In this document: piece after piece, positions 8,022 through 17,291 of the stretch
How the letters are laid out: the number at the start of each line of letters is the position of its first letter
Numbering within the stretch: position 1 is the first letter of the stretch
NCBI RefSeq assembly: GCF_001713355.1
Contig: NZ_CP016448.1
Coordinates: 2,604,001 to 2,668,000, forward strand
Length of the DNA: 64,000 nucleotides
Reading direction: 5' to 3'
Source of the DNA: Methyloversatilis sp. RAC08
GTDB taxonomy: Bacteria > Pseudomonadota > Gammaproteobacteria > Burkholderiales > Rhodocyclaceae
Position numbers and translations under genes: made by a program
Notes under the pieces: generated by a model
The model's database searches: none
What the model was told of the DNA's origin: nothing
Seen by the model: the letters and a program-made list of their open reading frames with translations, nothing else

Positions 8022-9077
8022 ATGGCTGAGCCGACGCATGCGCAGGACATGCTGGCCTGCCGCAAATTGCTGCGCAACGGCTCGAAGTCCTTTTTCGCGG
8101 CTTCGTTGCTGCTTCCGCGCGCCGTGCGCGAGCCGGCCTGTTCGCTGTATGCCTTCTGCCGCATCGCCGACGACCTGGTTGATGACAGCCAGGCGGACGA
8201 GAACGCGGTTGCGCATCTGCGCTGGCGGGTAGAGCAGGCCTGCGCCGGACATCCGCATCCCGAACCCGCCGACCGCACGCTGGCCCGCGTGGTGGCCCGC
8301 TTCAACATTCCGGCGTCGCTGCTGCTGGCACTGATCGAAGGCTTCGAGTGGGACGCACGTGGCCGTCAGTACATGACGCAGTCCGAACTGTTCGAGTACT
8401 GCGCCCGCGTCGCCGGCACGGTCGGCGCGATGATGGCGCTGCTGATGGGCGTGCGCGACCGTGAAATCGCGGCGCGCGCCTGCGATCTGGGGCTGGCGAT
8501 GCAGCTCACCAACATCGCGCGTGATGTCGGCGAAGACGCCCGGCGCGGCCGGCTCTATCTGCCGCATGACTGGATGATCGAAGCCGGGCTCGATCCGGCG
8601 GGCTGGCTGGCCGAACCGGTATTCGACGACCGGCTCGCGAATGTGGTGCGCCGCCTGCTGCAGTGTGCCGACCTGCTGTATGCGCGTGCCGCGCCCGGCA
8701 TCGAAAAGCTGCCGTCAGGCTGCCGACCGGGCATCCGTGCGGCGCGCAGCGTCTATGCCGAAATCGGCCGCGGTGTCGAACGCCGCGGCTACGACTCCGT
8801 GTCGTCGCGCAGCATCGTGTCGTCCTGGCGCAAGAGCGTGCTGCTGGCCGAAGCGCTCAGCGGCGCGCCGACCCTGTCCGCCACGGCGCATTACCACGTG
8901 CTTGATGAGGTGTCGGCGCTGGCTGACGCGGTGGCCGCTGCGCCGACCGTCGACATGTCGGCACTGATCGGCATTCCGCGTCGCACGCCGCAGCAGCGCA
9001 TCGAGTGGCTGATCGACCTGTTCGAGCGGCTCGAACGCGAAGAACGCAATCGCAATACCCAGGGCACGCCCGGCTGA
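8022..9077 (+). CDS. crtB: Phytoene synthase CrtB
   Basis: Condenses two geranylgeranyl diphosphates to phytoene, the first committed carotenoid step. 351 residues from the ATG at 8022 (MAEPTHAQ); the longer open frame from 7935 is untypical of the family and covers the promoter leader. Both aspartate-rich regions are present: YAFCRIADDLVDD and NIARDVGEDARRGRLYLP, together with YCARVAGTVG. Its promoter carries a perfect PpsR-type palindrome. crtI, its usual partner, is not in the window. It converges with bchO, 134 bp away. Confidence 0.95.
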   Translation: MAEPTHAQDMLACRKLLRNGSKSFFAASLLLPRAVREPACSLYAFCRIADDLVDDSQADENAVAHLRWRVEQACAGHPHPEPADRTLARVVARFNIPASLLLALIEGFEWDARGRQYMTQSELFEYCARVAGTVGAMMALLMGVRDREIAARACDLGLAMQLTNIARDVGEDARRGRLYLPHDWMIEAGLDPAGWLAEPVFDDRLANVVRRLLQCADLLYARAAPGIEKLPSGCRPGIRAARSVYAEIGRGVERRGYDSVSSRSIVSSWRKSVLLAEALSGAPTLSATAHYHVLDEVSALADAVAAAPTVDMSALIGIPRRTPQQRIEWLIDLFERLEREERNRNTQGTPG

Positions 9078-9211
9078 GCCCAACCTGAAAACCTCAGCTG
9101 ATCGACGTTGCAGGCACGGCTCGCAGGGTGCCATCCTGCCGCGTCCCCGTGCCTTGCCAGCGTCGCCCTCCATCCTCAACACGCGCCGATCAACTGAAAC
9201 TTTCGGGTCAT

Positions 9212-10096
9212 TCAGCGGTGCGCGATGCCGTCGCTTTCATCCGCTTCGAAGATGTGCCGCGCGGCGAGCGCGGGTGCTTCCTCGTGCGCCAGATGACCCA
9301 GACCGTCCAGTTCCACCAGACGCGAGCCCGGGATCATGCGGTGCACCCGTCGCGATTCTTCCGGCGACACCGTTTCATCGCCCTTGCCGACCACCAGCGT
9401 CAGCGGTGCGCGCAGCGACGGCAGGTCGCGCACCAGCGGCGCGACATCCCAGTTGGCCATCATGGCGAGTGCGCCGGCGACATGGCCGGGCGTGCTGACC
9501 AGCTTGTGATACAGCGCGACGCCAGCCGGATCGAGCGCCGAACCGGTGCTGCGGATCAGCCGGTTGACCGCGTCGCGCTGCGTGGCGCGCCAGGCGAACG
9601 CCTGCGGCGCGAAGGGCAGGGCGGACAGCAGTCGTGCCGCCGGCGGGAACAGCAGTCCGGCCAGCCCGGGCAACGGCAGCATCGCGCCATTGAGACTGAC
9701 CAGCGTGCGTGCCGGCAGCAGGCCGTCGATGTTCATGCGCAGCATGATGGCCGCGCCGGCCGAATGCCCGGCGACCACCTGTGGCTCCGCCTTCAATGCC
9801 GCCAGCAGGCCACCCAGTGCGCGCGCAATGCCCTGCAGCGTCAGCCGGTGCGACGCGGCTGTGGCACTGAAGCCATGACCGGGCAGGTCAGGCGCGACCA
9901 CGGTGTAGCGTGTCGCCAGCTCGGGCAGCAGCGCACGCCACGAATGCGTGGCCGCGCCGGTGCCGTGCAGCAGCAACAGGACAGGTCCGTCGCCGGCGAC
10001 CTGCACATGCCAGCGCAGCCCGCCGGCCTCGACGAAGCGGCTGGCTGTGCGGTTGGGCCAGTCGCCGCCGTCGCGTGTCCAGTCGAGCGCCTTCAT
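9212..10096 (-). CDS. bchO: BchO, Mg-chelatase-associated alpha/beta hydrolase
   Basis: Alpha/beta-hydrolase fold protein of the BchO family, usually next to bchID; its catalytic role in bacteriochlorophyll synthesis is unproven. 294 residues. Seen: the N-terminal WPNR-S-FV motif typical of BchO, the oxyanion region LLLHGTGAATHSW, nucleophile elbow GHSAG, an acidic residue in VVGKGDE and the C-terminal histidine in LDGLGHLAHEE. Unlike the common bchI-D-O order it is on the opposite strand and separated from bchD by crtB, so it has its own promoter or shares one with the divergent small ORF at 10186. Confidence 0.92.
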   Translation of the reverse strand: MKALDWTRDGGDWPNRTASRFVEAGGLRWHVQVAGDGPVLLLLHGTGAATHSWRALLPELATRYTVVAPDLPGHGFSATAASHRLTLQGIARALGGLLAALKAEPQVVAGHSAGAAIMLRMNIDGLLPARTLVSLNGAMLPLPGLAGLLFPPAARLLSALPFAPQAFAWRATQRDAVNRLIRSTGSALDPAGVALYHKLVSTPGHVAGALAMMANWDVAPLVRDLPSLRAPLTLVVGKGDETVSPEESRRVHRMIPGSRLVELDGLGHLAHEEAPALAARHIFEADESDGIAHR

Positions 10097-10185
10097 GACA
10101 GTGCGGCAGCCGAACCTGTGCCGGGGGGCGGGGTCAGCACCACCGGGACAAGGACCGAGAATGAAGGGCCGAAGGAGGGCAGGAC

Positions 10186-10341
10186 ATGAGTTCCACGATG
10201 TTGAAACTGATCGAAGCGTTGCTGGTGATCGGCGGCGTGCTCGGATTCGCCATCTATCAATTGGTGTCGGTACGACGCCAGATCAGGGCCGATCGCGCGC
10301 GGGCCGATGCGACCGACGAGGACAACGGCGCCGCGCACTGA
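10186..10341 (+). CDS. 51-residue single-pass membrane protein
   Basis: Short ORF from an ATG at 10186 preceded by GGAGGGCAGGAC, a strong ribosome binding site. The product begins MSSTMLKLIEALLVIGG, has one hydrophobic segment (about residues 6-26, LIEALLVIGGVLGFAIYQLVSV), then a basic stretch RRQIRADRARAD and an acidic end. This positive-inside pattern suggests an N-out, C-in membrane protein. It is divergent from bchO and its stop lies 2 bp from the crtC stop on the other strand. No family recognised. The good ribosome binding site, tight packing and clean TM profile argue it is real. Confidence 0.65.
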   Translation: MSSTMLKLIEALLVIGGVLGFAIYQLVSVRRQIRADRARADATDEDNGAAH

Positions 10342-10343
10342 GC

Positions 10344-11300
10344 TTACAGCGCCGCACGTACCCGCGTGCCGCTGCGACGCGGCATGCGGAAGGGCAGCAG
10401 GGTCTGCACCCAGCGGCTGCGGAAGCGGTCGAGGTCCAGGCTTTCATGCATGCTGCCGACCGATTCGCCGAGCAGCTGCGTGCGCACCATCGACCGGGCG
10501 TAGAACGGTGTGTCTTCCAGCGTTTGCGCCTGCGGCGACGCATGCTCGCTGCGCGTGGCGCGGCCGACGCGCCACATCGTGGTCGGCAGCACCTGTTCGG
10601 GCGGCGGTTCGAAGGTGCTGAAGCCGCCGTCGGCATCGAAGCGCAGCGCGAGCGAGGCGCTCGATGCATCGCGCCGGGTCACGTCATACAGCACGGCCGT
10701 GTCGCCGCCGTGCAGGCTGGCGCGCGACCAGTGCCAGCGGACGAAGGCCTCTTCGAGTGAAGTTTCCCCGGCATTGCTGTCGAGATAGCCATCGCCCTGC
10801 CAGTTCAGCGAGGGCTGATCGAGCTGCACGCTGACCCGTGCGCAGGGCGCGATCGGCGACCACAGGTGCCGCCCTTCGGCATCGAGCGCGAAGGCATTGC
10901 GCGACAGCACCGGTGACTGCACGCGCACCTGTCCGCGCAGGCGCTGCGGCATCGGCGTCGTGATTTCGTCCAGATCGATCACCAGCATGTCACCGTCCCA
11001 GTGCAGGCGGCTCGGGCCGATGGCCAGTTCACGGGCCGAACGGCGCAGCGCGCCGACGCCGCGCTCGGTCATCGCCCAGCGCCGGCAGTCGCCGTAAAGC
11101 GCGACATTGACCGAACAGAAATCCTGCGGATCGGCGGCGCCCGGCGCGCGTCGCCGCGCCGCCGCGTAATAGGGTGAAAACACGCTGCCGATGAAGGCGA
11201 TGATGGTCAGGCCGTAGCGGCCGTCATCACTCATCGCATCCACATACCACCACTGGTAGCCACCGGGCGGCACGCGAGCAGAGAAGTCGCGCGCGTTCAT
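10344..11300 (-). CDS. crtC: Carotenoid 1,2-hydratase CrtC
   Basis: Hydroxyneurosporene synthase: adds water to the psi-end group C1,2 double bond of neurosporene or lycopene. 318 residues beginning MNARDFSARVPPGGYQWWYVDAMSDD, with the CrtC signatures GYQWWYVDA, FIGSVFSPYY, HLWSPIAPCARV and GDGYLDSNAGETSLEEAF. CrtF (12436) methylates the hydroxyl made here and CrtD (1145) desaturates, so the window encodes the methoxylated-carotenoid branch. It is divergent from crtE with a 203-bp shared region holding PpsR-type sites. Confidence 0.93.
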   Translation of the reverse strand: MNARDFSARVPPGGYQWWYVDAMSDDGRYGLTIIAFIGSVFSPYYAAARRRAPGAADPQDFCSVNVALYGDCRRWAMTERGVGALRRSARELAIGPSRLHWDGDMLVIDLDEITTPMPQRLRGQVRVQSPVLSRNAFALDAEGRHLWSPIAPCARVSVQLDQPSLNWQGDGYLDSNAGETSLEEAFVRWHWSRASLHGGDTAVLYDVTRRDASSASLALRFDADGGFSTFEPPPEQVLPTTMWRVGRATRSEHASPQAQTLEDTPFYARSMVRTQLLGESVGSMHESLDLDRFRSRWVQTLLPFRMPRRSGTRVRAAL

Positions 11301-11401
11301 CGGCTGGCCGTCATGGCGCAGGCGCGTTCGCCTGTTGCACGCCGGCTGCGCTCCGCATCCCGCCTGTTCCGAACCTTGTCATGCGCGCTCACGGAAGCTC
11401 C

Positions 11402-11450
11402 TGTAAATCGTGATTGACGTTGCCGTATGTAATGTCTACATTACATGACA
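11402..11450. promoter_or_regulatory. Clustered PpsR/CrtJ operators between crtC and crtE
   Basis: Three overlapping or spaced elements. TGTAAATCGTGATTGACG (11402-11419, last base off consensus) is 8 bp before TGTAATGTCTACATTACA (11428-11445, perfect dyad), which overlaps TGTCTACATTACATGACA (11433-11450). The 8-bp spacing matches the paired-site layout known for cooperative CrtJ/PpsR binding. Confidence 0.75.
11414..11442 (+). promoter_or_regulatory. Putative sigma70 promoter for crtE
   Basis: TTGACG (11414-11419), 17-bp spacer, TACATT (11437-11442). Both hexamers lie inside the PpsR-type palindromes. The leader to the crtE ATG at 11504 would be about 55 nt. Confidence 0.6.
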
Positions 11451-11503
11451 CTACTACGCGACAAGCAAGCTTGACAGTCGCGACGACAACAAAGGAGACG
11501 GAC

Positions 11504-12397
11504 ATGGACGGCATGAAGCGTATCGAGCAGGCCCTGAGTGCTGCAGTCGAACAATCGCTGGAAGCCGCACTGTCGCATGCCGACGGTCCGACCTGCCCGC
11601 CGCTGCTCGCATCGGCCATCCGCTATGCCGTGTTCCCCGGTGGTGCGCGCATCCGTCCGCGGCTGTGTCTCGCCGCCGCCTGCGCCTGCGGCGAAGACGA
11701 CACCTCGGTCGCCGATCACGCCGCGGCCGCCATCGAGTTGCTGCATTGTGCTTCGCTGGTGCACGACGATCTGCCCTGCTTCGATGATGCACCGATGCGC
11801 CGCGGCAAGCCTTCGGTGCACAGTGCCTACGGCGAACGCATTGCGGTACTGGCCGGCGATGCGCTGATCGTGCTCGCCTTCCAGACGCTGGCGCGTGGCG
11901 GTGCGAACGCGCCCTATCGCCTGGTGCCGCTGCTGTCGATCATCGGTCGCGGTGTCGGCGTGCCGTCGGGCATCGTGGCCGGTCAGGCGTGGGAATGCGA
12001 GTCCGACGTCAATCTGCGCGAGTACCAGCAGGCCAAGACCGGTTCGCTGTTTGCGTCGGCCACGATGGCGGGTGCCGCCGCTGCCGGCGCCGATCCCGGC
12101 CCCTGGCGTGCGCTGGGCGACTGCATGGGTGAAGCCTTCCAGGTCGCCGACGACATCCTTGACGCGGCGTCCGATGCGTCCAAGATCGGCAAGCCAGTGG
12201 GTCGTGATGTGGCACTCGGTCGTCCGAGCGCAGTGCGCGAACTGGGTCTGCACGGCGCGATCCGCCGCCTCAACCTGCTGGTGGCCGAAGCCATCGATTC
12301 GGTACCGGTGTGTTCGGGTGCCGACGGTCTGCGCGCAGTGATCGCGATGGAAGCATCGCGGCTGATTCCGCGCGAACTCGCCGACAGCGTCCTGTGA
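11504..12397 (+). CDS. crtE: Geranylgeranyl diphosphate synthase CrtE
   Basis: Trans-isoprenyl diphosphate synthase that makes GGPP for carotenoids and for the bacteriochlorophyll tail. 297 residues from the ATG at 11504, which has AAAGGAGA eight bases upstream; the open frame from 11414 overlaps the promoter and is rejected. First Asp-rich motif HDDLPCFDDAPMRRGK, second QVADDILDA. The family pattern GGARIRPRLCLAAA precedes the first motif. crtF follows after 38 bp in the same direction. Confidence 0.95.
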   Translation: MDGMKRIEQALSAAVEQSLEAALSHADGPTCPPLLASAIRYAVFPGGARIRPRLCLAAACACGEDDTSVADHAAAAIELLHCASLVHDDLPCFDDAPMRRGKPSVHSAYGERIAVLAGDALIVLAFQTLARGGANAPYRLVPLLSIIGRGVGVPSGIVAGQAWECESDVNLREYQQAKTGSLFASATMAGAAAAGADPGPWRALGDCMGEAFQVADDILDAASDASKIGKPVGRDVALGRPSAVRELGLHGAIRRLNLLVAEAIDSVPVCSGADGLRAVIAMEASRLIPRELADSVL

Positions 12398-12435
12398 AGC
12401 CGGGTCTTCCCGCTTCCTGACCGCGCACAGACGAA

Positions 12436-13611
12436 ATGAGTACCCCGTTCAGCATGGATTCGTCGGCCTTCGACGGCGATCGCAAGCCCGGTCTCGCCGA
12501 ACGCCTGCGTAACGCCGCCGATCGCCTGCTCAGCAGCCCGCGCTTTCATCACTGGGCGTCCGCGTTTCCGCTGACCCGCTGGAAAGCCCGGCGCGAGGCG
12601 CGTGCGCTGTTCGATCTGTGCGGCGGCTTCGTCTATTCGCAGATATTGCTGGCCTGCGTGCGGGTCGATCTGTTCCGGTTGCTGGCTGGCGGTCCGATGG
12701 ATGTGCGTCGCATCGCGACCCGCATCGGCATGTCGGACGAAGCGGCCACCCGCCTGCTCGATGCAGCGGTCGCGCTGCGCCTGGTGACCCGTCGTTCCGG
12801 CGGCCGCTACGGTCTGGGCATGCTGGGCACGGCCATGGTCGCCAATCCGGGCATCTCGGCGATGGTGGAACACCACGGTCGCATCTATCGTGATTTCGAA
12901 GATCCGCTGGCGCTGCTGCGCGGCTTGTCGCAGCGCACCGCGCTGTCGCAATACTGGCCGTATGCCGGCAACGAACAGGCGTCGGCGCTGGAAGGCGAAC
13001 GCATCCGCGACTACACCGCGCTGATGGCGGCATCGCAGCCGATGGTGGCGTCCGAGGTGCTCGACGCCTATCCGGTCGCCATGCATCGCTGCCTGCTCGA
13101 CATCGGCGGTGGCGACGGCAGCTTCCTTGCCGCAGCGGCGCAGCGCGCGCCCGATCTGAAACTTCAGCTGTTCGATCTGCCGGCGGTCGCCGAGCGCGCA
13201 CGCATGCGTTTCGATGCGGCCGGTCTCGCGGCGCGTGCCACGGCCTTCGGCGGTTCCTTCCAGTCGGGCGAACTGCCGACCGGTGCCGATCTGGTGTCGC
13301 TGGTGCGCGTGCTGCACGACCACGACGACGAAGATGTCATGGCGCTGCTGCGGGCTATCAATCGTGCGCTGCCGGACGACGGCGTGCTGCTTATTGCCGA
13401 ACAGATGTCCGGGGTGCGCGGCGCCGAGCCGGTGGGCGATGCCTACTTTGGCTTCTACCTGATGGCGATGGGCCGCGGCCGTCCGCGCTCCGAAGCCCGT
13501 CTGACCGAAATGCTGCGTGCCGCAGGCTTCTGCCAGATCGGCCTGATTCCGACCCGTATTCCTTTGCAGACATGCGTGCTGGTCGCGCGTCCGAAACATT
13601 TACAGACATAA
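12436..13611 (+). CDS. crtF: Hydroxyneurosporene O-methyltransferase CrtF
   Basis: SAM-dependent O-methyltransferase converting the 1-hydroxy group of carotenoids made by CrtC into methoxy. 391 residues, ATG at 12436. The N-terminal half is a winged-helix dimerisation domain (LFRLLAGGPMDVRRIATRIGM); SAM motif LLDIGGGDGSF near residue 220, then LVRVLHDHDDEDVMALL and GVLLIAEQM, typical of the plant-type O-methyltransferase family. Its stop overlaps the PpsR-type operator of the next operon. Confidence 0.93.
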   Translation: MSTPFSMDSSAFDGDRKPGLAERLRNAADRLLSSPRFHHWASAFPLTRWKARREARALFDLCGGFVYSQILLACVRVDLFRLLAGGPMDVRRIATRIGMSDEAATRLLDAAVALRLVTRRSGGRYGLGMLGTAMVANPGISAMVEHHGRIYRDFEDPLALLRGLSQRTALSQYWPYAGNEQASALEGERIRDYTALMAASQPMVASEVLDAYPVAMHRCLLDIGGGDGSFLAAAAQRAPDLKLQLFDLPAVAERARMRFDAAGLAARATAFGGSFQSGELPTGADLVSLVRVLHDHDDEDVMALLRAINRALPDDGVLLIAEQMSGVRGAEPVGDAYFGFYLMAMGRGRPRSEARLTEMLRAAGFCQIGLIPTRIPLQTCVLVARPKHLQT

Positions 13612-13612
13612 A

Positions 13613-13630
13613 TGTAATGATTAGTTGACA
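13613..13630. promoter_or_regulatory. PpsR/CrtJ operator upstream of bchC
   Basis: TGTAATGATTAGTTGACA matches TGT-N12-ACA and begins 1 bp after the crtF stop. A degenerate second element (ATGACACTCAAGGTGACA, 13651-13668) follows. It controls the bchCXYZ-puf superoperon by inference. Confidence 0.7.
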
Positions 13631-13652
13631 CTAATCAGAGTAAGCCTAGAAT
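13625..13652 (+). promoter_or_regulatory. Putative sigma70 promoter for bchCXYZ-puf
   Basis: TTGACA (13625-13630), 16-bp spacer, TAGAAT (13647-13652). The -35 coincides with the right arm of the PpsR-type palindrome. The leader to the bchC ATG is about 56 nt. Confidence 0.6.
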
Positions 13653-13714
13653 GACACTCAAGGTGACAAGCCGTCGCGACACATGAACGACGGGGTCCTC
13701 AACGCGGAGGCGCG

Positions 13715-14650
13715 ATGAACAGTATTGCCGTAGTACTGAAGCAGCCGGAGCAGTTGGAGCTGAGCCAGCTCGAACTGACGCCGGCAGGCGATGCCGACGT
13801 CGTGGTCGACGTCGAGTGGAGCGGCATCAGTACCGGCACCGAGCGCCTGCTGTGGTCCGGCCGCATGCCGCCGTTCCCCGGCATGGGGTATCCGCTGGTA
13901 CCGGGCTACGAATCGGTGGGGCGCGTCAGCGCCGCCGGTGCCACGTCCGGTCTGAATGTCGGTGATCACGTATTCGTGCCGGGCGCACGCTGCTTCGGCG
14001 AAGTGCGCGGTCTGTTCGGCGGTGCGGCCTCCCGTCTGGTGGTGCCGGCTGCCCGCACCGTCACGCTGGACGACAGCTTCGGCGAACGCGGCATCCTGCT
14101 GGCGCTTGCGGCGACCGGGCAGCATGCGATCGCCGACGGCGATCACCTGCCCGACCTGATCATCGGCCACGGCGTTCTGGGTCGCATGATCGCCCGCCTG
14201 ACCGTTGCCGCAGGTGGCGACCCGATCGTGTGGGAACGCAATCCGGCGCGCGCCGATGGCGCAGAAGGCTATCGCGTCATCGACCCCGCCACCGACGAGC
14301 GCCGCAATTACCGCTGCATCTGCGATGTCAGCGGCGACGGCAGCCTGCTCGACGCACTCATTGCCCGGCTGGCCCCGCACGGAGAGATTGTGCTGGCCGG
14401 TTTTTACGAGGACGCACTGTCCTTCAACTTCCCGCCGGCCTTCATGCGTGAAGCCCGTCTGCGCATCGCCGCGCAGTGGCAGGAAGCCGATCTGGTGACG
14501 GTGCGCGACATGGCAGCCGCCGGGCGGCTGTCGCTCGAAGGTCTGATTACCCACCGGCAGAGTGCGACCGATGCGGATGCGGCTTACCGCACGGCGTTCT
14601 CCGATCCGGCCTGCCTGAAAATGATTCTCGACTGGAGATCCATGTCATGA
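13715..14650 (+). CDS. bchC: 3-hydroxyethyl bacteriochlorophyllide a dehydrogenase BchC
   Basis: Oxidises the C3 hydroxyethyl group made by BchF to acetyl. 311 residues, medium-chain dehydrogenase fold with the family start AVVLKQPEQLEL, WSGISTGTERLLWSGRMPPFPGMGYPLVPGYE and a Rossmann region IIGHGVLGRM. ATG at 13715 with GGAGG eight bases upstream. First gene of the bchCXYZ-pufBALMC superoperon; its TGA overlaps the bchX ATG. Confidence 0.96.
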   Translation: MNSIAVVLKQPEQLELSQLELTPAGDADVVVDVEWSGISTGTERLLWSGRMPPFPGMGYPLVPGYESVGRVSAAGATSGLNVGDHVFVPGARCFGEVRGLFGGAASRLVVPAARTVTLDDSFGERGILLALAATGQHAIADGDHLPDLIIGHGVLGRMIARLTVAAGGDPIVWERNPARADGAEGYRVIDPATDERRNYRCICDVSGDGSLLDALIARLAPHGEIVLAGFYEDALSFNFPPAFMREARLRIAAQWQEADLVTVRDMAAAGRLSLEGLITHRQSATDADAAYRTAFSDPACLKMILDWRSMS

Positions 14651-15669
14651 GCGACGCCTGCGGAACATCGTCCGGCACTTCGCCGATCAAGTTCGACCTG
14701 AACAAGGTGCTGCGTGCGGAAGCCGCCATCGATCCGGATCCGGTCCCGACCGGTGAAGCGACCAAGACGACGCAGATCATCGCGATCTACGGCAAGGGCG
14801 GCATCGGCAAGAGCTTCACGCTCGCCAACCTGAGCTACATGATGGCGCAGCAGGGCAAGAAGGTATTGCTGATCGGCTGCGACCCGAAGAGCGACACCAC
14901 CAGCCTGCTGTTCGGCGGCAAGGCCTGCCCGACCATCATCGAAACCAGCAGCAAGAAGAAGCTCGCCGGTGAAGAAGTGAAGATCGGCGACGTCTGCTTC
15001 ATTCGTGACGGCGTGTTCGCGATGGAACTCGGTGGACCCGAGGTGGGCCGAGGCTGCGGCGGTCGCGGCATCATCCACGGCTTCGAAACGCTCGAAAAGC
15101 TCGGTTTCCACGACTGGGGCTTCGACTACGTGCTGCTCGACTTCCTGGGCGACGTGGTGTGCGGCGGCTTCGGCCTGCCGATCGCCCGCGACATGTGCCA
15201 GAAGGTCATCGTCGTCGCCAGCAACGACCTGCAGAGCCTGTACGTCGCCAATAACGTGTGCAGTGCGGTCGAATACTTCCGCAAGCTCGGTGGCAACGTC
15301 GGTGTGGCCGGCGTGGTGATCAACCGCGACGACGGCACCGGCGAGGCCGCTCAGTTCGCCGAAGCAGCCGGCATTCCGGTGCTGGCCACCATTCCCGCCA
15401 ACGACGACATCCGCCGCAAGAGCGCCAGCTACGAAATCATCGGTCGGCCCGGCTCGCAGTGGGCGCCGCTGTTCGAGGAACTGGCGATGAATGTGGCCGA
15501 AGCGCCGCCGGTACGGCCGAAACCCATGACGCAGGACGGCCTGCTGGGCCTGTTTGCTGCCGATGTCACGGGGCGTGACTACGTGATGACGCCGGCTACC
15601 GTGGCCGACATGCTGGGCAAGGATGAAGTGATCAAGCCCACGCTCGAAGTGGTGTACGACACCGTTTGA
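14647..15669 (+). CDS. bchX: Chlorophyllide a reductase iron protein BchX
   Basis: ATP-hydrolysing [4Fe-4S] reductase component of chlorophyllide a oxidoreductase, NifH-like homodimer that feeds electrons to BchYZ to reduce ring B. 340 residues from the ATG at 14647 (ATGA overlap with bchC). P-loop GKGGIGKS at 49-56; cluster-binding cysteines in GRGCGGRG and DVVCGGFG. Distinguished from BchL by the about 45-residue N-terminal extension and the GKSFTLANLSYMMAQ segment. Confidence 0.97.
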   Translation: MSDACGTSSGTSPIKFDLNKVLRAEAAIDPDPVPTGEATKTTQIIAIYGKGGIGKSFTLANLSYMMAQQGKKVLLIGCDPKSDTTSLLFGGKACPTIIETSSKKKLAGEEVKIGDVCFIRDGVFAMELGGPEVGRGCGGRGIIHGFETLEKLGFHDWGFDYVLLDFLGDVVCGGFGLPIARDMCQKVIVVASNDLQSLYVANNVCSAVEYFRKLGGNVGVAGVVINRDDGTGEAAQFAEAAGIPVLATIPANDDIRRKSASYEIIGRPGSQWAPLFEELAMNVAEAPPVRPKPMTQDGLLGLFAADVTGRDYVMTPATVADMLGKDEVIKPTLEVVYDTV

Positions 15670-15679
15670 GGTGGCCACC

Positions 15680-17206
15680 ATGTCCAACATATCCGACATC
15701 AAGGTCATCAACGCCGACGCGCTGAAAAGCGACGGTCTGGGTTGTCATGCCGGCCGCGACCAGCTGGAAGGCGCCGCCCGCGCCGCCGGCAAGAGCGGTG
15801 TGCTGGATCAGTACGCGGTGGATTATCCGAAAGGTCCGCACGATCAGCCCCAGTCGATGTGTCCGGCCTTCGGCTCGCTGCGCGTCGGTCTGCGCATGCG
15901 CCGCACCGCGACCGTGCTGTCGGGTTCGGCCTGCTGCGTGTATGGACTGACCTTCACCTCGCATTTCTACGGCGCGCGCCGCAGCGTGGGTTACGTGCCG
16001 TTCAACAGCGAATCGCTGGTGACCGGCAAGCTGTTCGAAGATATCCGCGAAGCGGTGTTCAAGCTGGCGGATCCGGCGCAGTACGACGCGGTGGTGATCA
16101 TCAACCTGTGTGTGCCGACCGCCAGTGGTGTGCCGCTGCAGCTGTTGCCGAAGGACATCAACGGCGTGCGCATCATCGGCATCGACGTGCCGGGTTTCGG
16201 CGTGCCGACCCATGCCGAGGCAAAGGATGTACTGGCCGGCGCGATGCTGCGTTACGCACGCACCGAAGCCGAGCAGGGCCCGGTGCAGGCGCCGCGCAAC
16301 GGCATCAGCGACAAGCCCACGGTCGCTCTGGTGGGTGAAATGTTTCCGGTGGATCCGGTCGGCATCGGCGCGATGCTGGAACCCCTTGGCCTGGCGGCTG
16401 GTCCGGTGGTCCCGACGCGCGAGTGGCGCGAGTTGTATGCAGCCCTCGATTGCGCTGTGGTGGCGGGGATCCATCCTTTCTACACCGCGAGTTTCCGTGA
16501 ATTCGAAACCGCAGGGCGCGCCATCGTCGGTTCGGCGCCGGTCGGGCACGACGGCACAGACGCCTGGCTGCAGGCCATCGGCAACGCATGCAATGTCGGA
16601 CAGGCGCAGATCGACGCGGCCAGAAACCGTTTTCTGCCCGCCATCCGTGGCGCGCTGTCTGCCAATCCGATCAAGGGTCGCATCACGCTGAGCGGCTACG
16701 AAGGATCGGAACTGCTGGTCGCCCGCCTGCTGGTCGAAAGCGGCGCCGATCTGCGCTACGTCGGCACGGCCTGCCCGCAGACGGTGCACAGCGCGGCCGA
16801 CCTCGACTGGCTGAACGCGCGCGGCGTGCATGTGCAGTACCGCGCGTCGCTGGAGCAGGATCTGGCGGCGATGCATGAATTCAAGCCCGACCTCGCGATC
16901 GGCACGACGCCCATCGTGCAGGCGGCGAAGGAGGCCCGCATTCCGGGTCTGTACTTCACGAACCTCATTTCCGCCCGTCCGCTGATGGGACCGGCCGGTG
17001 CCGGCTCGCTGGCCACGGTGATCAACAGCGCCATCGCCAACAAGGCGCGCTTCGACACCATGAGCGACTTCTTTGAAGGGGTCGGCGCCGGGCACACCGC
17101 CGGTGTCTGGCAGGAATCGCCGAAGGACCATCCCGAGTTCCGCACCGCCTACAAGGCGAAAATGGCCAAGCTGGCCAAGGCGCGCAGCGTGGAGGAGGCC
17201 ATATGA
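15680..17206 (+). CDS. bchY: Chlorophyllide a reductase subunit BchY
   Basis: NifD-like catalytic subunit of chlorophyllide a oxidoreductase, forms the heterotetramer with BchZ. 508 residues from the ATG at 15680, which has GAGGTGG just before it; an in-frame GTG at 15671 is less likely. Recognisable stretches: [32 protein letters not shown] and [14 protein letters not shown]. The cysteines in the N-terminal segment contribute to the shared Fe-S cluster. An 85-bp gap precedes bchZ. Confidence 0.97.
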   Translation: MSNISDIKVINADALKSDGLGCHAGRDQLEGAARAAGKSGVLDQYAVDYPKGPHDQPQSMCPAFGSLRVGLRMRRTATVLSGSACCVYGLTFTSHFYGARRSVGYVPFNSESLVTGKLFEDIREAVFKLADPAQYDAVVIINLCVPTASGVPLQLLPKDINGVRIIGIDVPGFGVPTHAEAKDVLAGAMLRYARTEAEQGPVQAPRNGISDKPTVALVGEMFPVDPVGIGAMLEPLGLAAGPVVPTREWRELYAALDCAVVAGIHPFYTASFREFETAGRAIVGSAPVGHDGTDAWLQAIGNACNVGQAQIDAARNRFLPAIRGALSANPIKGRITLSGYEGSELLVARLLVESGADLRYVGTACPQTVHSAADLDWLNARGVHVQYRASLEQDLAAMHEFKPDLAIGTTPIVQAAKEARIPGLYFTNLISARPLMGPAGAGSLATVINSAIANKARFDTMSDFFEGVGAGHTAGVWQESPKDHPEFRTAYKAKMAKLAKARSVEEAI

Positions 17207-17291
17207 GGCCGAATCGGAGCCCCCTCGCCAACCATCGGCAGCCCCTCGAAGCGGCAGTCGCCCTCCTTCGGACGGCCGGGCGGAGGACGAC

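Noticed and set aside
11389-11619. Minus-strand frame that might extend crtC upstream
   Set aside because: It covers the crtE promoter, operators and the 5' end of crtE; product not family-like.
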